A stretch of DNA of 64,000 bases from Locusta migratoria (GCA_026315105.1 CM048744.1:360469168-360533167), one strand, 5' to 3'. Positions 10,600-21,639 are shown, numbered from the stretch's first letter. Notes: generated from the letters alone by a model not told the origin. A program made the numbers and translations.

Positions 10600-11210
10600 G
10601 CGACGCTGGATCGTGGCGGCCACGGAGGGACGGGAGCCGGCCGGACACGGCGAGCACCTCCATCATCTCATCTGTGTCTGAGAGGATGTCGTCAGCATGT
10701 CGCTGAGCGGCCAACCAGTTCGGGGGATCGTAGGTGCAAAGATCTCTACCAGGGCTCTGACCACATCTTCTTCCGTAGTGGATCACATATGCGCGACATA
10801 TGGATAATTGGACAGTGCTTCTACCACCACGAACTACATTGACTGACAGAAAGGGCCGGCCAAGTCCACATGAACACGATCCCAGGGGTGCTCTGGAGTA
10901 GGCCATGGGGAAAAAGTGCGCCGGGGGCAGCTTGCTGGTTAGCACACTGAGTGCACATATGAACCAACTGCTCAATGGCGGCATTGATTCCTTACCAATA
11001 TACAAAACGGCGTGCGAGAACCGTCATGCGTGTTATACCCCAGTGACCCCGATGTAACAGAGTTAACATACAAGCCTGTAAGTCGGACGGAATAACGACA
11101 TGAGGCTCATCGGAATCGGTACTGAGGAGGAAGACACCGTCGATGACTGACAACCAGTGACGAAGCTGGAAATAGGTACGCAGAGGGCCAGCCTCTTTGG
11201 CAGATAATCA
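10600..11210 (-). pseudogene. Integrase, N-terminal half only (gypsy element)
   Basis: Reading across frameshifts on the - strand: AIEQLVHMCTQCA (end of the HHCC zinc finger), a DRVHVDLAGPFLS-type core start near 10870, ALSNYPYVA, and EDVVRALVEIFA near 10750. The rest of the core (PPFHPQSNGE region) and the C-terminus are missing; sequence goes almost straight to the purine tract and LTR. The smaller gypsy element at 6060-8389 keeps exactly the part missing here. Confidence 0.65.
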
Positions 11211-11458
11211 CTCAGGCCAAGCAGCGGTGACACGGTTAAGCACCTCACAGAGCACAGGGTCCTGACGGATGGCTTGCGCGACTCGATTGGCCATAATTGG
11301 AAGTCTCTCAACAGCACCGTGCAAACGTTCGTCATTCTGAAAAATCGCCACTTCATCTTTGTCGAAGGAAGTGTCGGGGCCCATTGGCAGACAGGACAAG
11401 GCGTTGGCATTGGCATGACGCGATCAGGGCCAATAATGAATTTCGTAGTGATATGCAC

Positions 11459-12010
11459 TCAAAAACAGAGCCCAACGCTGGAGACGTTGCGACATCCAGT
11501 CTGCAAGATGAGAACGCGGACCAAACGTGCCACCAGGGGTTTGTGATCCATGGTAAGGTGGAATTTAATGCCGTAGTGGAACACGTGAAACTTCCGAACA
11601 GCATAAACAATTGCCAAAGCCTCTTTCTCAATCTGAGAATAATTACGTTGGGCATCTGACAACGTCTTAGATGCATAGGCAATTGGCTGCTCAGAACCAT
11701 CATCCAGTCTGTGGGCCAACACTGCTCCAATCCCGTGCTGACAGGCATCCGTAGCTAGGACTAGTTGTCGGCCTGGTGTAAATGTGCTTAGGCAAGGTGA
11801 AGACTTTAACATAGATTTGATGTGGTTGAATGCTGCCTCGCAAGCAGCCGACCACACAAACAGAACACCTTTCTTTCGCAGTGTGTTCAAAGGTTGAGTG
11901 ACCTCCACCATGTTAGGAAGAAATTTGGAGTAGTAGCTGAGTTTGCCCAAAAGGGACTGGAGTTCCTGCAAATTGGTAGGGCGAGGAAGATGATCAATTG
12001 CCGTAACCAA
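11459..12010 (-). pseudogene. Connection and RNase H domain (gypsy element)
   Basis: An open 183-codon stretch with LQSLLGKLSYYSKFLPNM (RT thumb/connection), TFTPGRQLVLATDACQHG, GAVLAH, YASKTLSDAQRNYSQIEKEA and VYAVRKFHVFHYG. The catalytic D (ATDA) and E (IEKEAL) are kept. It runs on from RT with one frame change. Confidence 0.88.
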
Positions 12011-12745
12011 TTCTGACCTAGGGCAGACGCAGACACCAGGTGTCCCAAATACTCAATTTCTGGTTGAAAGAACTGTGACTTTTGAAGATTGCACTTGAGG
12101 CCTGTTGCATGCAATTTCGTGAACGAGAGCCACTGGCTGTTTAAGTAATCTGTGTGGGAGGAACCGGTGACAATGATATGATCCAGATAGTTCGCACAGC
12201 ACGGAATATTGACCAATAACTGTTGCAAGAACTGCTGAAATATCGCGGGCGCACTTGCGACCCCAAACGGCAGACATTTGTAGCGGTACGGCCCGAAAGG
12301 AGTATTGAGAACCATGAATTGTTGAGAATAAGAATCTAAGGGAAGCTGGAGATATGCTTCTGCCAAATCAATTTTTGAAAAACACTCACCACCAGCCAAT
12401 TTTGCATAAATGTCGCCCGGGCGGGGAATGGGAAAACAATCTTATCACTGACTGCGAGTTAACCGTAGATTTGAAATCATCGCACAACCAAAGCGCTCCT
12501 GTGGGTTTCTTTATTATCACCACAGGTATCGCCCACAGGCTAGAGGAAACTGGTTCAATGATACCCAAGCTGTGCAACCGATCCAACTCGTCCTTAACCG
12601 CTGGGCGCAAAGCAAAAGGAAAAGGCCGGGCGCGACAAAATTTTGGAACCGCTGTAGGTTTGAGAGTGATGTGCGCCTCGTAACCAATGGCCGTTCCCAA
12701 ACCCACTGAGAAAAGTGCTCCAAACTCGCAGCAAAGTGAATCCAA
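11880..12745 (-). pseudogene. Reverse transcriptase (gypsy element)
   Basis: On the - strand: ELDRLHSLGIIEPVSSSLWA, DDFKSTVN, then FSKIDLAEAYLQLPLD, FGPYRYKCLPFGVASAPAIF and NYLDHIIV. The catalytic YxDD box reads YLDH, so one aspartate is replaced by histidine; this alone should abolish polymerase activity. A frameshift lies near 12390. Confidence 0.88.
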
Positions 12746-12749
12746 TTCA

Positions 12750-13030
12750 TTAATGGTATGGAGTCAGACACAAGATCAACAGCGTCGTGAATGCTGAAAC
12801 CAAACCCTGTGAACACATCCGGTCCAAAATGTTCTCCGAAGCCATGCTTGTGACGGCCAAAAATGTGGTGGCGCGCACTACGTGCTGGTACTCCACCTCA
12901 ATCATAAACTGATCGGCCACTGGAATCGGCTGGTCACCATAGCCGACCAAACGACGAGAAGTTTTAACAAGAGGCAGCTTTCCAAGTGCCAAATACGTAT
13001 CCAAAAAGTTGTCACCGGTGTCAACTTGAA
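12750..13030 (-). pseudogene. Aspartic protease (gypsy element)
   Basis: The active-site triad appears as VDTGDNFLDTYLALGKLP at about 13020, followed by GYGDQPIPVA, a spacing typical of gypsy proteases. A frameshift separates it from gag. Confidence 0.65.
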
Positions 13031-13046
13031 AACGGAACAGCCGATT

Positions 13047-14080
13047 TTAAATAAGAAGTGTAACATAAATCTTTGAAGAAGTGACCTGCGCCTGTCCAGG
13101 TGTGGTAGAAAGATACTTTACTTCTATTTGGGACTCGTCGGAATATAGCGGCTGACTGCGTGCAGTAGTCCGATAAACAGTCACCACGTGGCCTTGTTGG
13201 TGGCAGGGCGTGCACCGCGCGGGCCGAAAGGAGCAGTACAGGCGATCGTGCGCACGAAAACAATCCGGGCAAGAGGGAAAGTCGCGTCGTTGGAATGGAA
13301 AGACGAAAGGTAATTGTGAAGAACACGAAGACGATGAAGAGGAGGGCAAAGAACGACGCCTGTGGGGGCGCAAGGACTGTACCGCCGCCACCTCTACCTT
13401 TTCCTCAAACTGATCCGCTGCCACCTTAGACACCTCAAAAGCTTCTGCAATAGACAGAACCTCGTCAAGGGTGGGATACTGTAACTGCAAAGCCTCGTGA
13501 CGCACATCCCTATCAGGAGCCGAACGGACAAAAACGTCGCGAATTAAGGAATCTGCGTACAACAGCTGACAATTTGCACACACAAAACCACACTTATGAC
13601 TCAAACAGCTCAGGTCTGCCACCCAGGATTGGTACGACTCACTAGGTTTCTTTTTGCTTTGATGAAAATCCAGTCGGGAAAGCACCACATGCATTTGTTG
13701 CCAATAATAAGAACTAAGCAATTCCGACATACGGGGAAAAGACAACTCAGGGGCTCTGGCAGCAGAGCTAGTTTTCACAATAAACAAAAAGTATCGGGCT
13801 CGATCCATGACAAGAAGAAGCCTTTGTATGCCCGGGTTCATTACCTTAAAAGCCGCAAAATGCTCCTGTAGACGCCGCACGTAGGAGTCCTAGTCTTCAT
13901 TAGACTCTTGGAAAGCCGGAAAAGCTGGAGGAGCAGGGGGCTAGGCCTGAGGCGGCGGCGAAGGGGCCACAACAGGACGAAAAGACGTAATCAACTCCAT
14001 AAGCAAAACAAGTTGTTGCTGCTGTTGATCTAACTGCTGCTACTGCTGCTTTTGCAGTAACTGAAGCAACGCCGGATCCA
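13047..14080 (-). pseudogene. gag (gypsy element)
   Basis: The N-terminal part starts near 14080 (MVMDPALLQLLQ) with a Q-rich run, then YVRRLQEHFAAFKVMNPG and a long helical region (SYQSWVADLSCLSHKCGF). The C-terminal end has a cysteine/histidine knuckle (CPDCFRAHDR..C...C.PCHQQGH). One in-frame stop interrupts the Q-run and another lies near 13950. The main open stretch is 277 codons (13880-13047). Confidence 0.82.
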
Positions 14081-14133
14081 TAACCATCGCAAAAGAAAAC
14101 ACGCGTAAGGACTAAACTAGTCGTCAATTATAC

Positions 14134-14418
14134 TGTTGTAACAGTAAAATTTATTTATCACAAAAGACGGTACAACACATCGATTAACAGAGTAAGTACA
14201 CTATGGTGACAAGTAACGGAAAGCAGCTAATGTTCACATGAGGCTCTGGTGAGAGCTGTGACATAAATGAGGGCGAGGCCTCGCACACTGCGTGCTCACC
14301 CAGTCGTGACCCCCTGCAAGCCCTCGGAGGCGGCGCCATCGTGCGGCGGACTCAGCCGTGGGGCGTCTTTCAGATGCTGCGGACTGACGGACGCAGCTTG
14401 AGGTGGCGCACTGCAACA
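14134..14418 (-). repeat. 5' LTR of gypsy element
   Basis: Begins TGTTGTAACAG and ends CTGCAACA on the + strand. Differences from the other LTR include substitutions and small indels. The element is on the - strand, so transcription would run leftward. Confidence 0.93.
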
Positions 14419-14438
14419 CCATTCAACATTTCATTCTA

Positions 14439-14651
14439 TTAGAAAAACTGAGTTTTATTTTGGGGTCTCTTTTGGTAAGGTACAAAAATTTCCCCTAAAA
14501 TATCAAATCTTTGTGGGAGTAAAGCTTCATGATGGAAGCATATTTGAGCATTTTCAGTAGAGTGTAAACTACTTCGTCTCTTAACTAATTCTTGTTCTTC
14601 TAAGGAAAGTTCATTTACAGCTTTTAGTCCTTTTGTGGCACTGTATGTCAT
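14439..14651 (-). pseudogene. Protein remnant in the long-TIR element (- strand)
   Basis: A 70-codon open stretch with LSLEEQELVKRRSSL and ICFHHEALL. The EEQ..LVK/IK R and ICxHH pattern resembles N-terminal parts of uncharacterised insect transposon proteins I have seen, without a name. Its orientation is opposite to the remnant at 15000-15462, so the inside of the element may be rearranged. Confidence 0.35.
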
Positions 14652-14999
14652 TAAATGGCATGTGAAATCAGTATTTCACTGCCCAATCAGTGATTACCTT
14701 GGCATGACACAGTTGCAGTGCATGTGTTTTTAATGTACTTGATCAACTCGCTGAATTGCAGTTTTAAATAAATTAAGCATATTCATTATTTTAGCAACAG
14801 TTCTGCTGCACAGTACAAAAATTTTAAGAAGTTCCTAAATCTTTGCCACCATAAAAATGATTTTGGCATTACTGCTGAAAGGGATTTTTTTGGAGCAAGC
14901 CATGGGAAATCACCATGTGATGGAATAGGGAGCACAGCACCCAATTGACAACGAAATCTTGACACCAACTGATCTGTTTGAATATTGAAATAAACATAT

Positions 15000-15462
15000 G
15001 TGCATGGTATTGAATTTATTTATATTACAAAAGAAATTCTTGAATGTGCAAAAATTGATCAGGAAAAATGTTATGAGGATGGATGTACAATATCTGGTAC
15101 AAGAGATCATCATCATTTTGTGCCAGTTAATGAAAAGCAACTTCAGATTCATAAAGTATCAAATGATTCATTGTCTTTTACAGAAAATGTAAACTGATAT
15201 GCTAAAGTTGCTACTAAACATGTTGCCATTACTGAAATACAACCTGGAAAATATCTGTGAAGTTCATGTGAAGGAAAAGATGCCTTGATTGATTTCATGC
15301 ACTATCATGGAGCTGCGCAATCATTTCATTGGGCCTTAGAAGAGACATATGCTGGATCCCAGAACAACACATAATTTCAGTCATAACACTTCCAGCTGCT
15401 TCAGTGATTGGGCGGCAATGCAGTTTGCCAGAAGCAATAGTTTTGGACATCAGCAACAAATT
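15000..15462 (+). pseudogene. Protein remnant in the long-TIR element (+ strand)
   Basis: Reads IEFIYITKEILECAK, DGCTISGTRDHHHFVPV and, after two stops, DFMHYHGAAQSFHW. The spacing and the FMH.HG.AQSF motif resemble C-terminal regions of uncharacterised transposon-associated proteins. Stops at 15195 and about 15260 show it is inactive. Function unknown. Confidence 0.35.
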
Positions 15463-15504
15463 TAAAGCATTTACCAACTGAAGAATTTTGTATTACCGCT
15501 TGGG

Positions 15505-15660
15505 AACCACAAAGAGGAAAAAAAAAAAATGCTTGGAAACCTGTTGGATACCCACATTCAGGTGTGGAAACTGCCATATACTCATATTCCAGTTTGGGAA
15601 CCTGCTGGACTCCCACGTTCTGGCTTGGGAACCTCCAGTAAAGAAACTCGCACATAGCTG
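15505..15660. repeat. Short degenerate tandem repeat (about 33-bp unit)
   Basis: Units of the form GGGAACCTGCTGGACTCCC recur at about 15536, 15597 and 15627 with variants (GGAAACCTGTTGGATACCC). It lies inside the long-TIR element. Confidence 0.5.
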
Positions 15661-15769
15661 ACCTTGCATGGCTATCGGGCATGGCCTCTAGGTGATGGGG
15701 CTACTAGTCACTGAGTCTGGTAGTGGCATAGCCACCATGAACCAACATAAGAATTTTTCTCGAGTTACA

Positions 15770-16466
15770 AAAAAGTCAATAGTTTAGGCAAAATATTTGC
15801 ATCTTACTCAAAGAGACACCAAAATAAAGATACATTTTTTAATAGAATGAAATGTACTCTGTTGAATGGTGTCAATGAAAATAATGTGGTAGGTGTCCAT
15901 TTTGAGATACATAACTCTGAACATGGGTATATTTTGCCACATTCATGGTTATTAGCATACTCACAAGATCATAGGACAGTAATTAAACACACAACCCCAG
16001 TCCAAATTGGTGATATAGTAAAATCCACACAGACATTAGTTTGACAAAAGACCAGATCTGTAGCACAGTTTCTCCACTATTTATGCCTCATATGGGTCAA
16101 ATTTCTAGCAACATGATTGGTTGCCCACTTTGAACTGAGATTATATCAAATGCATTGCTTTCTTAACTCTATCTGCATCATTCGTGTGTAGGGCACAAAA
16201 AGTTATAGCCCTATACCAAGAACAAACGGTCATGCTCTTTTACATTAGGAACAGTGAAATGTTAAACTTGAATATTTCTTCACGACTTTTCTGTGTCGAT
16301 AAAAGAGATCTTCACAAAAATGGCTCTAGTACATGAATCTAGTTACAGGTGAGAGTGAAACTTTGCATACATTCATGTCGGTCCCTCACGTACATACTGT
16401 AAAAATTTCATCAAAACTGAAGTTGGTCGAGTAGGGAGCCCTTGGACACTTCACGTGGAATGACCC
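15770..16466 (-). repeat. Right terminal inverted repeat
   Basis: Inverted copy of the left repeat. It lacks both the SINE tail and the gypsy element, so it shows the pre-insertion state (TCAAAATGGACA, ACACCATTCAAC). Confidence 0.85.
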
Positions 16467-16470
16467 TTTA

Positions 16471-18757
16471 GTAATACAAAGGACTCAGCTAATGGCAGAC
16501 AATTGTCGTAACCATGCTTCATGTTTCTGGCAGAGAATGGCATTCCATACTGACGGGAGATGTAAAAGCGTATTGTGTATGACTGTCAGTTTTCGAACCA
16601 ACAGTATAAAAGGTGGTGGCACCCTGAAACTCGTCTAGTACTGGTTGCAACAAACACTGGAAAATTATAGGGGTGACTGCAGCTTTTGGACCTTGGAAGA
16701 GACCTGCCTGAATATGTGACCTGGGCACGACCCAAGTTGGTGTGTGGAGGATAAAACGGGGAGTACAGTTCAGGTAAAGGAGATGGAAGTATCTGCAAAG
16801 GGAGGTGAGCCACAATCAGACAGGAAATCCCACTCAAGGGCAGGTATCAGAAGGTCAAGATCCATCACATGCAAAAAGAGCATGATATGTGAGATTATCA
16901 GGAAATTGTTGAATGGCAATGGCATAGGATTCCAAAAGCTGACACCACCTAATCTGAAGAGGGAAGGAATCCCACTTCATGAAAGAGACTGTCAACAGAG
17001 TTGTTGACAAGTGTACATCACAATGGTGCACTGGGTCTAACAGATTCAGGGCAGTAGTAGCTGCGAGCCATAAACCGAACACCAAAAATCCAATAGGGAC
17101 AAAATCATAGCCCAATAGATAAGAAGGAGAGTTGAATGATCAGCACCCCAAGATGAGTGGGTAAGAAAATGGAGAGCATTAAGTTTCCTCATGCAACTAG
17201 TTTCTATGTGACGAATATGGGGCAGCCATGTTAGCTTTTTATCAAAAAGGAGGCCCAAGAAACTGTGCTGTACCACAACTTCTAGGTCTTGACTACACTA
17301 GCAGAGTTCTGGCTCAGGGTGAACTGTAGACAATGACAAAAGTACATAACCCTCATAGAAGGGGAGAATTGAAACCCGTGGGAAAAAGCCCATGTTGAAG
17401 CCTACCAAATGACACCTTGAAGCTGGCATTCAGCATATGCTACTGAGTGGGAGCTGTACTATAAGCAAAAATCGCCAGCATATAGTGCAGGAGTGACCAG
17501 TGGCGCAACAGAGCTCACCAGCCCATTGATGGAGTTTAGGAAGAGTGTAATACTTAACACTTAATCCTGTGGAAAGCCATTCTCCTGTATCAATGAGGGG
17601 CTGAGTGAAGAGCTGACTAACATGGAACAGGTGGCTGAAAAAAACTGACTATTAAAAATCGGTATGGAGCCATATAGGTTCCAGTCATAGAGGGAACGTA
17701 AAATATGACGACGCCAAGAGGTGTTGTACACCTTACATAAATTCAAGAAGACCAACAAGTTGCTGACGTTTAGAGAAAGCCTGTCTGATTAGATGGTCTG
17801 TGGTAGGTTGCCCCTCCCAGAACCCACACTGATCCCCGTGATTTGGGAACCAAGCATAATCTGCAATCAAACATTCTTTCAAGTAATTTACAGGGCCAGT
17901 ATCTGTCAAGGGATGATGGATCATTGGTAGGCTTAAGAACGGAAACCACAATATTTTTCCCTCCAGAGAGAGGGGAAAATTCCTTGGAGCTAAATATGGT
18001 TAAAAAACTGAAGATGTTGTTGTGGAGGACTGAGGCATTGGAGCACTTGGTTATGGATGGAACTGGGGCCAGGTGCTGAATCAAGGGAAGAGGAAAGAGC
18101 CGGAAGTAGTTCCCATTCAGAAAAGAGTTCATTGTAAAGCTCCTCCCTATGAGTGGTAAAACATAAGTTGGAGGCTTCAGAATGTTGTTTCTTGAATGAA
18201 AAGAAAGGCCACCGAAAAGGAAGCCATCGCCGATGTCATCATTCAAGATGGCCACTGGCAACTTTGGATGGAACGGGGCATAGCCCACACTCGGGACAAT
18301 GGAACAGAAGAGTTCAAGGAAGAGACAAAATGCTTGCAGCACACCCACTTCCTCTTTTTATTATGTAACAGGCTTTAGCACGAAGGTGTTTAAAGTTATT
18401 AAGACTAGCGAAGAATGGGTGGCTCTTAATATATTGCAAAGCTTGACGAAAAACACAAATGGCTGTAGCATTGGTTGTGTTCCACCACTGAACTGACCAG
18501 CAGCTAGAAGTGCCCATCAACCATGAAACAGAGATGCTAGTGGCTAGAGTAATTGCATCAGACATATCACAGACAATATCATCAGTACAGCCTAACAGTG
18601 TGGCGGTGAAAACATCTTGGGATGTATAAAAGGGCCATTTAGCATGATAAAAAACCAAATGGGGTAGCCTGTCTCTCATCAGGTAGGAAGGAAATACATT
18701 AATCAACAGGAAGTGGTCACTATCACAGAGGTGATCACCCAGTAACCAGTGAAATGA
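16471..18757 (-). mobile_element. I-like LINE, endonuclease and RT part (upper segment)
   Basis: On the - strand, from high to low coordinates: endonuclease end (CDSDHF, SVQWWN), RT region (NYLKECLIADYAW, FWEGQPTTDHLI, then the AYDTTW-like TSWRRHILRSLYDW), SFLGLLFDKKLTWLPHI and the connection to RNase H. The 5' end is truncated at about 18757. Stops and frameshifts show a dead copy. It is cut at 16467 by a DNA element with TTTA duplication. Confidence 0.8.
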
Positions 18758-18759
18758 AA

Positions 18760-19445
18760 AGAGGCAGAACTTAAGGCCATTAACAGAGCCCTTTATTTTA
18801 TTAAACAAACTGCCCTGGACTGTGTTTTAGTACTGACTCAATGAGCAGCCTGCAGGTCATTGACCAATGCTACTCTTCTCATCCTTCAGTCACTTGTATC
18901 CATAATTTCCTCGCTGACCTTAGTCATACTGCCAGCCAGCTCTGTTGCCTTTCTCTGGGTCACCGGTCATGTGGGTATCCTAGAGAATTAATGTCATGAC
19001 CATTTGGTTAGAGCTACCCATTTCCCTTAATGATCCCAGTTGCAAATTTGTGAGTGCAGATAAGATCTCGGCTCATCCAAAAATGGAATAGCAACTGGCA
19101 GGTTACTACCCCATCTGATAAACGCTGCACAATCAAGGAGTTCACTGCAGCATGGCGTTCTTCTTTCATTCCTCCCAGATGGAATCCACCACCCTTTTAT
19201 CATCTCCACATTTGACATTCCTGGCTGCCCCACTTTTATTTTGTGTCATGAGCCTCCCATATGTTGGAGTTGTGGAGTCCTACAGTTGGTGGCTGATATC
19301 TTACAAGGAGAACTTCCGGTCTCGGAAACTCAGTTCGGGATGGGAAGTTGCAGGATGGTGGAATGCCTCAATGGAATCCACTCGTGTAAGTCCTAAAGCA
19401 CACTATCCAGAAAATTCTAAGACAACAGATTGTAAAGTTTCAAGC
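18760..19445 (+). mobile_element. I-like LINE, RNase H and 3' part (second copy, + strand)
   Basis: Reads AELKAINRALYFIKQTALDC, then LGHRSCGYP-type RNase H sequence in shifted frames, a FYFV..ASHML segment and YLTRRTSGLGNSVRDG. It is homologous to 9564-8930 but on the opposite strand, and starts within a few bases of the 5' end of the - strand LINE, giving a head-to-head junction near 18757. Confidence 0.7.
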
Positions 19446-19629
19446 ACAGCACATATACAACTGATACACTTGTCAGTGAAAGTGAAGGCTGGGCTGCAGG
19501 TGGGCTGGCGCAGTGGCTAAGCATGTTCAGTAAACGGGTTAAATGATGGTGTCCAATTATAAAAATAAAGAAAGAAAACCAACAATGAACTAACAGCAGC
19601 AGCAGACCAAACGACCCAAAAGGGGGGGG

Positions 19630-20175
19630 GGGGGGGCGGGGGTAGTAGCATGTTTGACTACCATGTGGACAATCCCGGTTCGAACCTACCTTGAAGTGAA
19701 ATTTTTATTTTTTGTTATTTATCTGACTCTTCCTGACCATCTACCTATTCGTATACATATAATGGGGCAACAGCTATACTGTGCTTTTCCATGAAGAAAC
19801 TGGTTCCTCAAAATTACTATATATATTTATAATCTTTCCACAACTTACAGTATTGCTTAATTTTGTAATAAAATTATAATGACAACAGTATTTGTGCTGT
19901 AATCGATCTACATTAATTGTAAAATGCATCTTAAATTATTCAGCTTTTTAAAAAGAAAGTATTGTAATTAAAAATTTAATTAGCTGCAGGCATCATTTCA
20001 TAAATAAAATAAAGTTCTTTATGATGTAATTGTAATATTTTATATCATTAATTCTGTTTGTAATTTTTAAAACAAATAATAAAAGTAAAATGTTCGACTG
20101 CAGTTAGGATCAAACCCTTCTCATCCGCATGAAAATCAGGCATGCTACTGCCTAAGCTATTTCACTATATTTTGC
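19630..20175. mobile_element. Foldback element with tRNA-like boxes in both arms
   Basis: The left arm (+) has GTAGTAGCATGTTTGACTA and box B-like GGTTCGAACCT (19678-19688). The right arm (-) has AATAGCTTAGGCAGTAGCAT (box A) and GGTTTGATCCT (box B, about 20106-20117). The arms align as inverted copies around an AT-rich centre. A G-run follows the left edge. Exact ends and target duplication not resolved. Confidence 0.5.
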
Positions 20176-20182
20176 ATAGGAC

Positions 20183-20480
20183 TCATGACTGGTGTATAAG
20201 ACATGGACTTATAGCTCTTTTTCTCAGAATTTTCTGGATAGTGCACTTTAAAACTAATATGAGTATAAACTCTAGTTGTATACTACTAACATGAGAAGTG
20301 TCTACCCAAACAATTCCCGAGACCAAAGTTCTCCTTGTTAATGAAATGTCCCCTACTTTTGGCCCTCCATGCAAGATATGGATGTCTGCAATCATTGCTT
20401 CTAGGTTTGGCAGATGATGCAAGGATAGTTTACTGGGTTCTCGGTTATCTTTGTGCAGGCAGTTTTTATTCTCTTTTATA
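20183..20480 (-). mobile_element. I-like LINE 3' end fragment (third copy)
   Basis: The - strand reads ADIHILHGGPKVGDISLTRR, then TLVSGIVWVDTSHVSS and VLKCTIQKILRKRA. This matches the end region of the + strand copy (YLTRRTSGLGNS...LKHTIQKILRQQ). It faces the + strand copy across the foldback element. Confidence 0.55.
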
Positions 20481-20819
20481 AGATTTTATCTCTGATGCAT
20501 GGACAGGGTGAGTGGGTGGGTTTGTGTGTCTTCCTGCTATTCACTGGATTTGGAGCACATCCCCCCCCCCTTGTTTATAAAACTTTCCTTTTCTTCAATG
20601 CTAAGGCGCCTGCTCTAGGGACATGATCTGTTGACCAGTATATGCTCGTCAGTAATGAATTGGGGGTTGGAAATTTATGGTAGCTTTCAGTGCTGTGGGG
20701 ATGTGCACTGCAGAATTCCGTCTTTAATGTTGGTTTTAGTCTTGCTGGTATAACTGATTTTAATTACTTTTTAGTTCTCCCCCTTTTACTAGCAGTATAT
20801 CCTTAGCTGGGTGACATCC
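20481..20819. other. Unassigned sequence before piggyBac element
   Basis: No coding signal; includes a C-run near 20562. Confidence 0.35.
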
Positions 20820-20839
20820 TTAACCCACTAGCGCCTAGC

Positions 20840-20855
20840 GTTGCCATATGGCAAC
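20840..20855. repeat. 16-bp palindrome GTTGCCATATGGCAAC, copy 1
   Basis: Perfect palindrome 16 nt inside the left end, within CCTAGCGTTGCCATATGGC. Same orientation as copy 3. Candidate transposase-binding site (inference). Confidence 0.8.
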
Positions 20856-21167
20856 ATTTGTAACACTTTTTTAAAATCGTAGTTTCCAAGACAATAAAGA
20901 AACGAGAGTGTTAGCAGCACCTGCTTCCATTTTGCAAGACTGTAAAGTTCATTACAATGCAACAGTTTTAACAATACATTTAAAGGTTGCGATGTATGGA
21001 GTTTTGGAAGTCGTAGTTTGCTGGATGAGTAAGAAAAATCGAGTAACAGTTCGACTCAGTATATTTTACACAGCAATATATGATACCAATTTTGTTTTTT
21101 AATATGTTTATGCTTTATGTACTCCAATATATATTATTACGTTAATATAAGCCATTTGAACTTTGGT

Positions 21168-21183
21168 GTTGCCATATGGCAAC
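21168..21183. repeat. 16-bp palindrome GTTGCCATATGGCAAC, copy 2
   Basis: Followed by GCTAGGTGC, so its context is inverted relative to copies 1 and 3. Confidence 0.8.
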
Positions 21184-21224
21184 GCTAGGTGCTTGTACTC
21201 GGTAAAATGACGAATTTTTCATTT

Positions 21225-21545
21225 TAGAAGAGTTTTCTCACTTTCTGAGGTGCTGGAGATTCTTTATAATGATGATATTGAAGGTGATGTGTGTTGAGCC
21301 TTCAGATCCAAATATAGACACGGATGAACGTTCAGGAAAGAGATGTTGGTGGGTAGGTAGACATACCATTGGTCTGGTTTGAATTGTTTGTTTACTGATA
21401 CCGACAACTTTGTTTTCTGTTCCATTTCATATTGTTACCGATTGTTAGACAATCTGTCCTGTCGTCAGTTACGAGCTAATGCTGAAATAAGGCTGCCAAG
21501 TAGTGAAATGATCGTTGTTTATTATGAGGATCGAGACCCGAAAGC
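21225..21545 (+). pseudogene. piggyBac transposase N-terminal remnant
   Basis: Reads EVLEILYNDDIEGDV, then PSDPNIDTDERS and DNLSCRQLRANAEIRLPSSE across stops and a frame change. The ILYDDD / EPPDPN / LSGRQLRA order is typical of the acidic N-terminus of piggyBac-derived transposases. Confidence 0.7.
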
Positions 21546-21639
21546 ACAGTCAGTGAATACTGCACAAGGTCCAACTGTACCTGAACAAGCTGCACTACGT
21601 CCAAATGTACCAGAGTAACCTGTACCCAAAGTAAGATCT

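Larger units (their letters stand above)
10261..14418 (-). mobile_element. Ty3/gypsy LTR retrotransposon with truncated integrase
   Basis: LTRs of 286 and 285 bp (TGTTG...CAACA) and a perfect 5-bp target duplication CCATT (10256-10260, 14419-14423) define the element. On the - strand the order is gag, aspartic protease (DTG), RT, RNase H, then the first part of integrase. No envelope gene is present. The element is short (4.16 kb) because integrase is cut after about half its core. A purine tract GAAGAGGGGAGGGA abuts the 3' LTR. Several frameshifts mark it as inactive. Confidence 0.93.
9565..16466. mobile_element. Long-TIR DNA element of unassigned superfamily, 6.9 kb
   Basis: Ends GGGTCATTCCACATCAAGTG (left) and, inverted, GGGTCATTCCACGTGAAGTG (right), flanked by TTTA on both sides (9561-9564, 16467-16470). 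The inverted repeats extend about 690 bp, sharing blocks such as TTTCACTGTTCCTAATGTAA. The host LINE reading frame is restored exactly when the element and one TTTA are removed. Inside are two short protein remnants, a gypsy element and a SINE tail. I cannot assign a superfamily; a 4-bp TTTA duplication plus very long TIRs is unusual. Confidence 0.85.

Noticed and set aside
10261..14418. Endogenous retrovirus with envelope
   Set aside because: No envelope reading frame between integrase and the 3' LTR; internal sequence ends at the truncated integrase and purine tract.
18314..19445. Twin-priming origin for the head-to-head LINE junction near 18757
   Set aside because: The - strand copy also contains its own RNase H and 3' end, so the + strand piece overlaps it; two separate copies explain it better.
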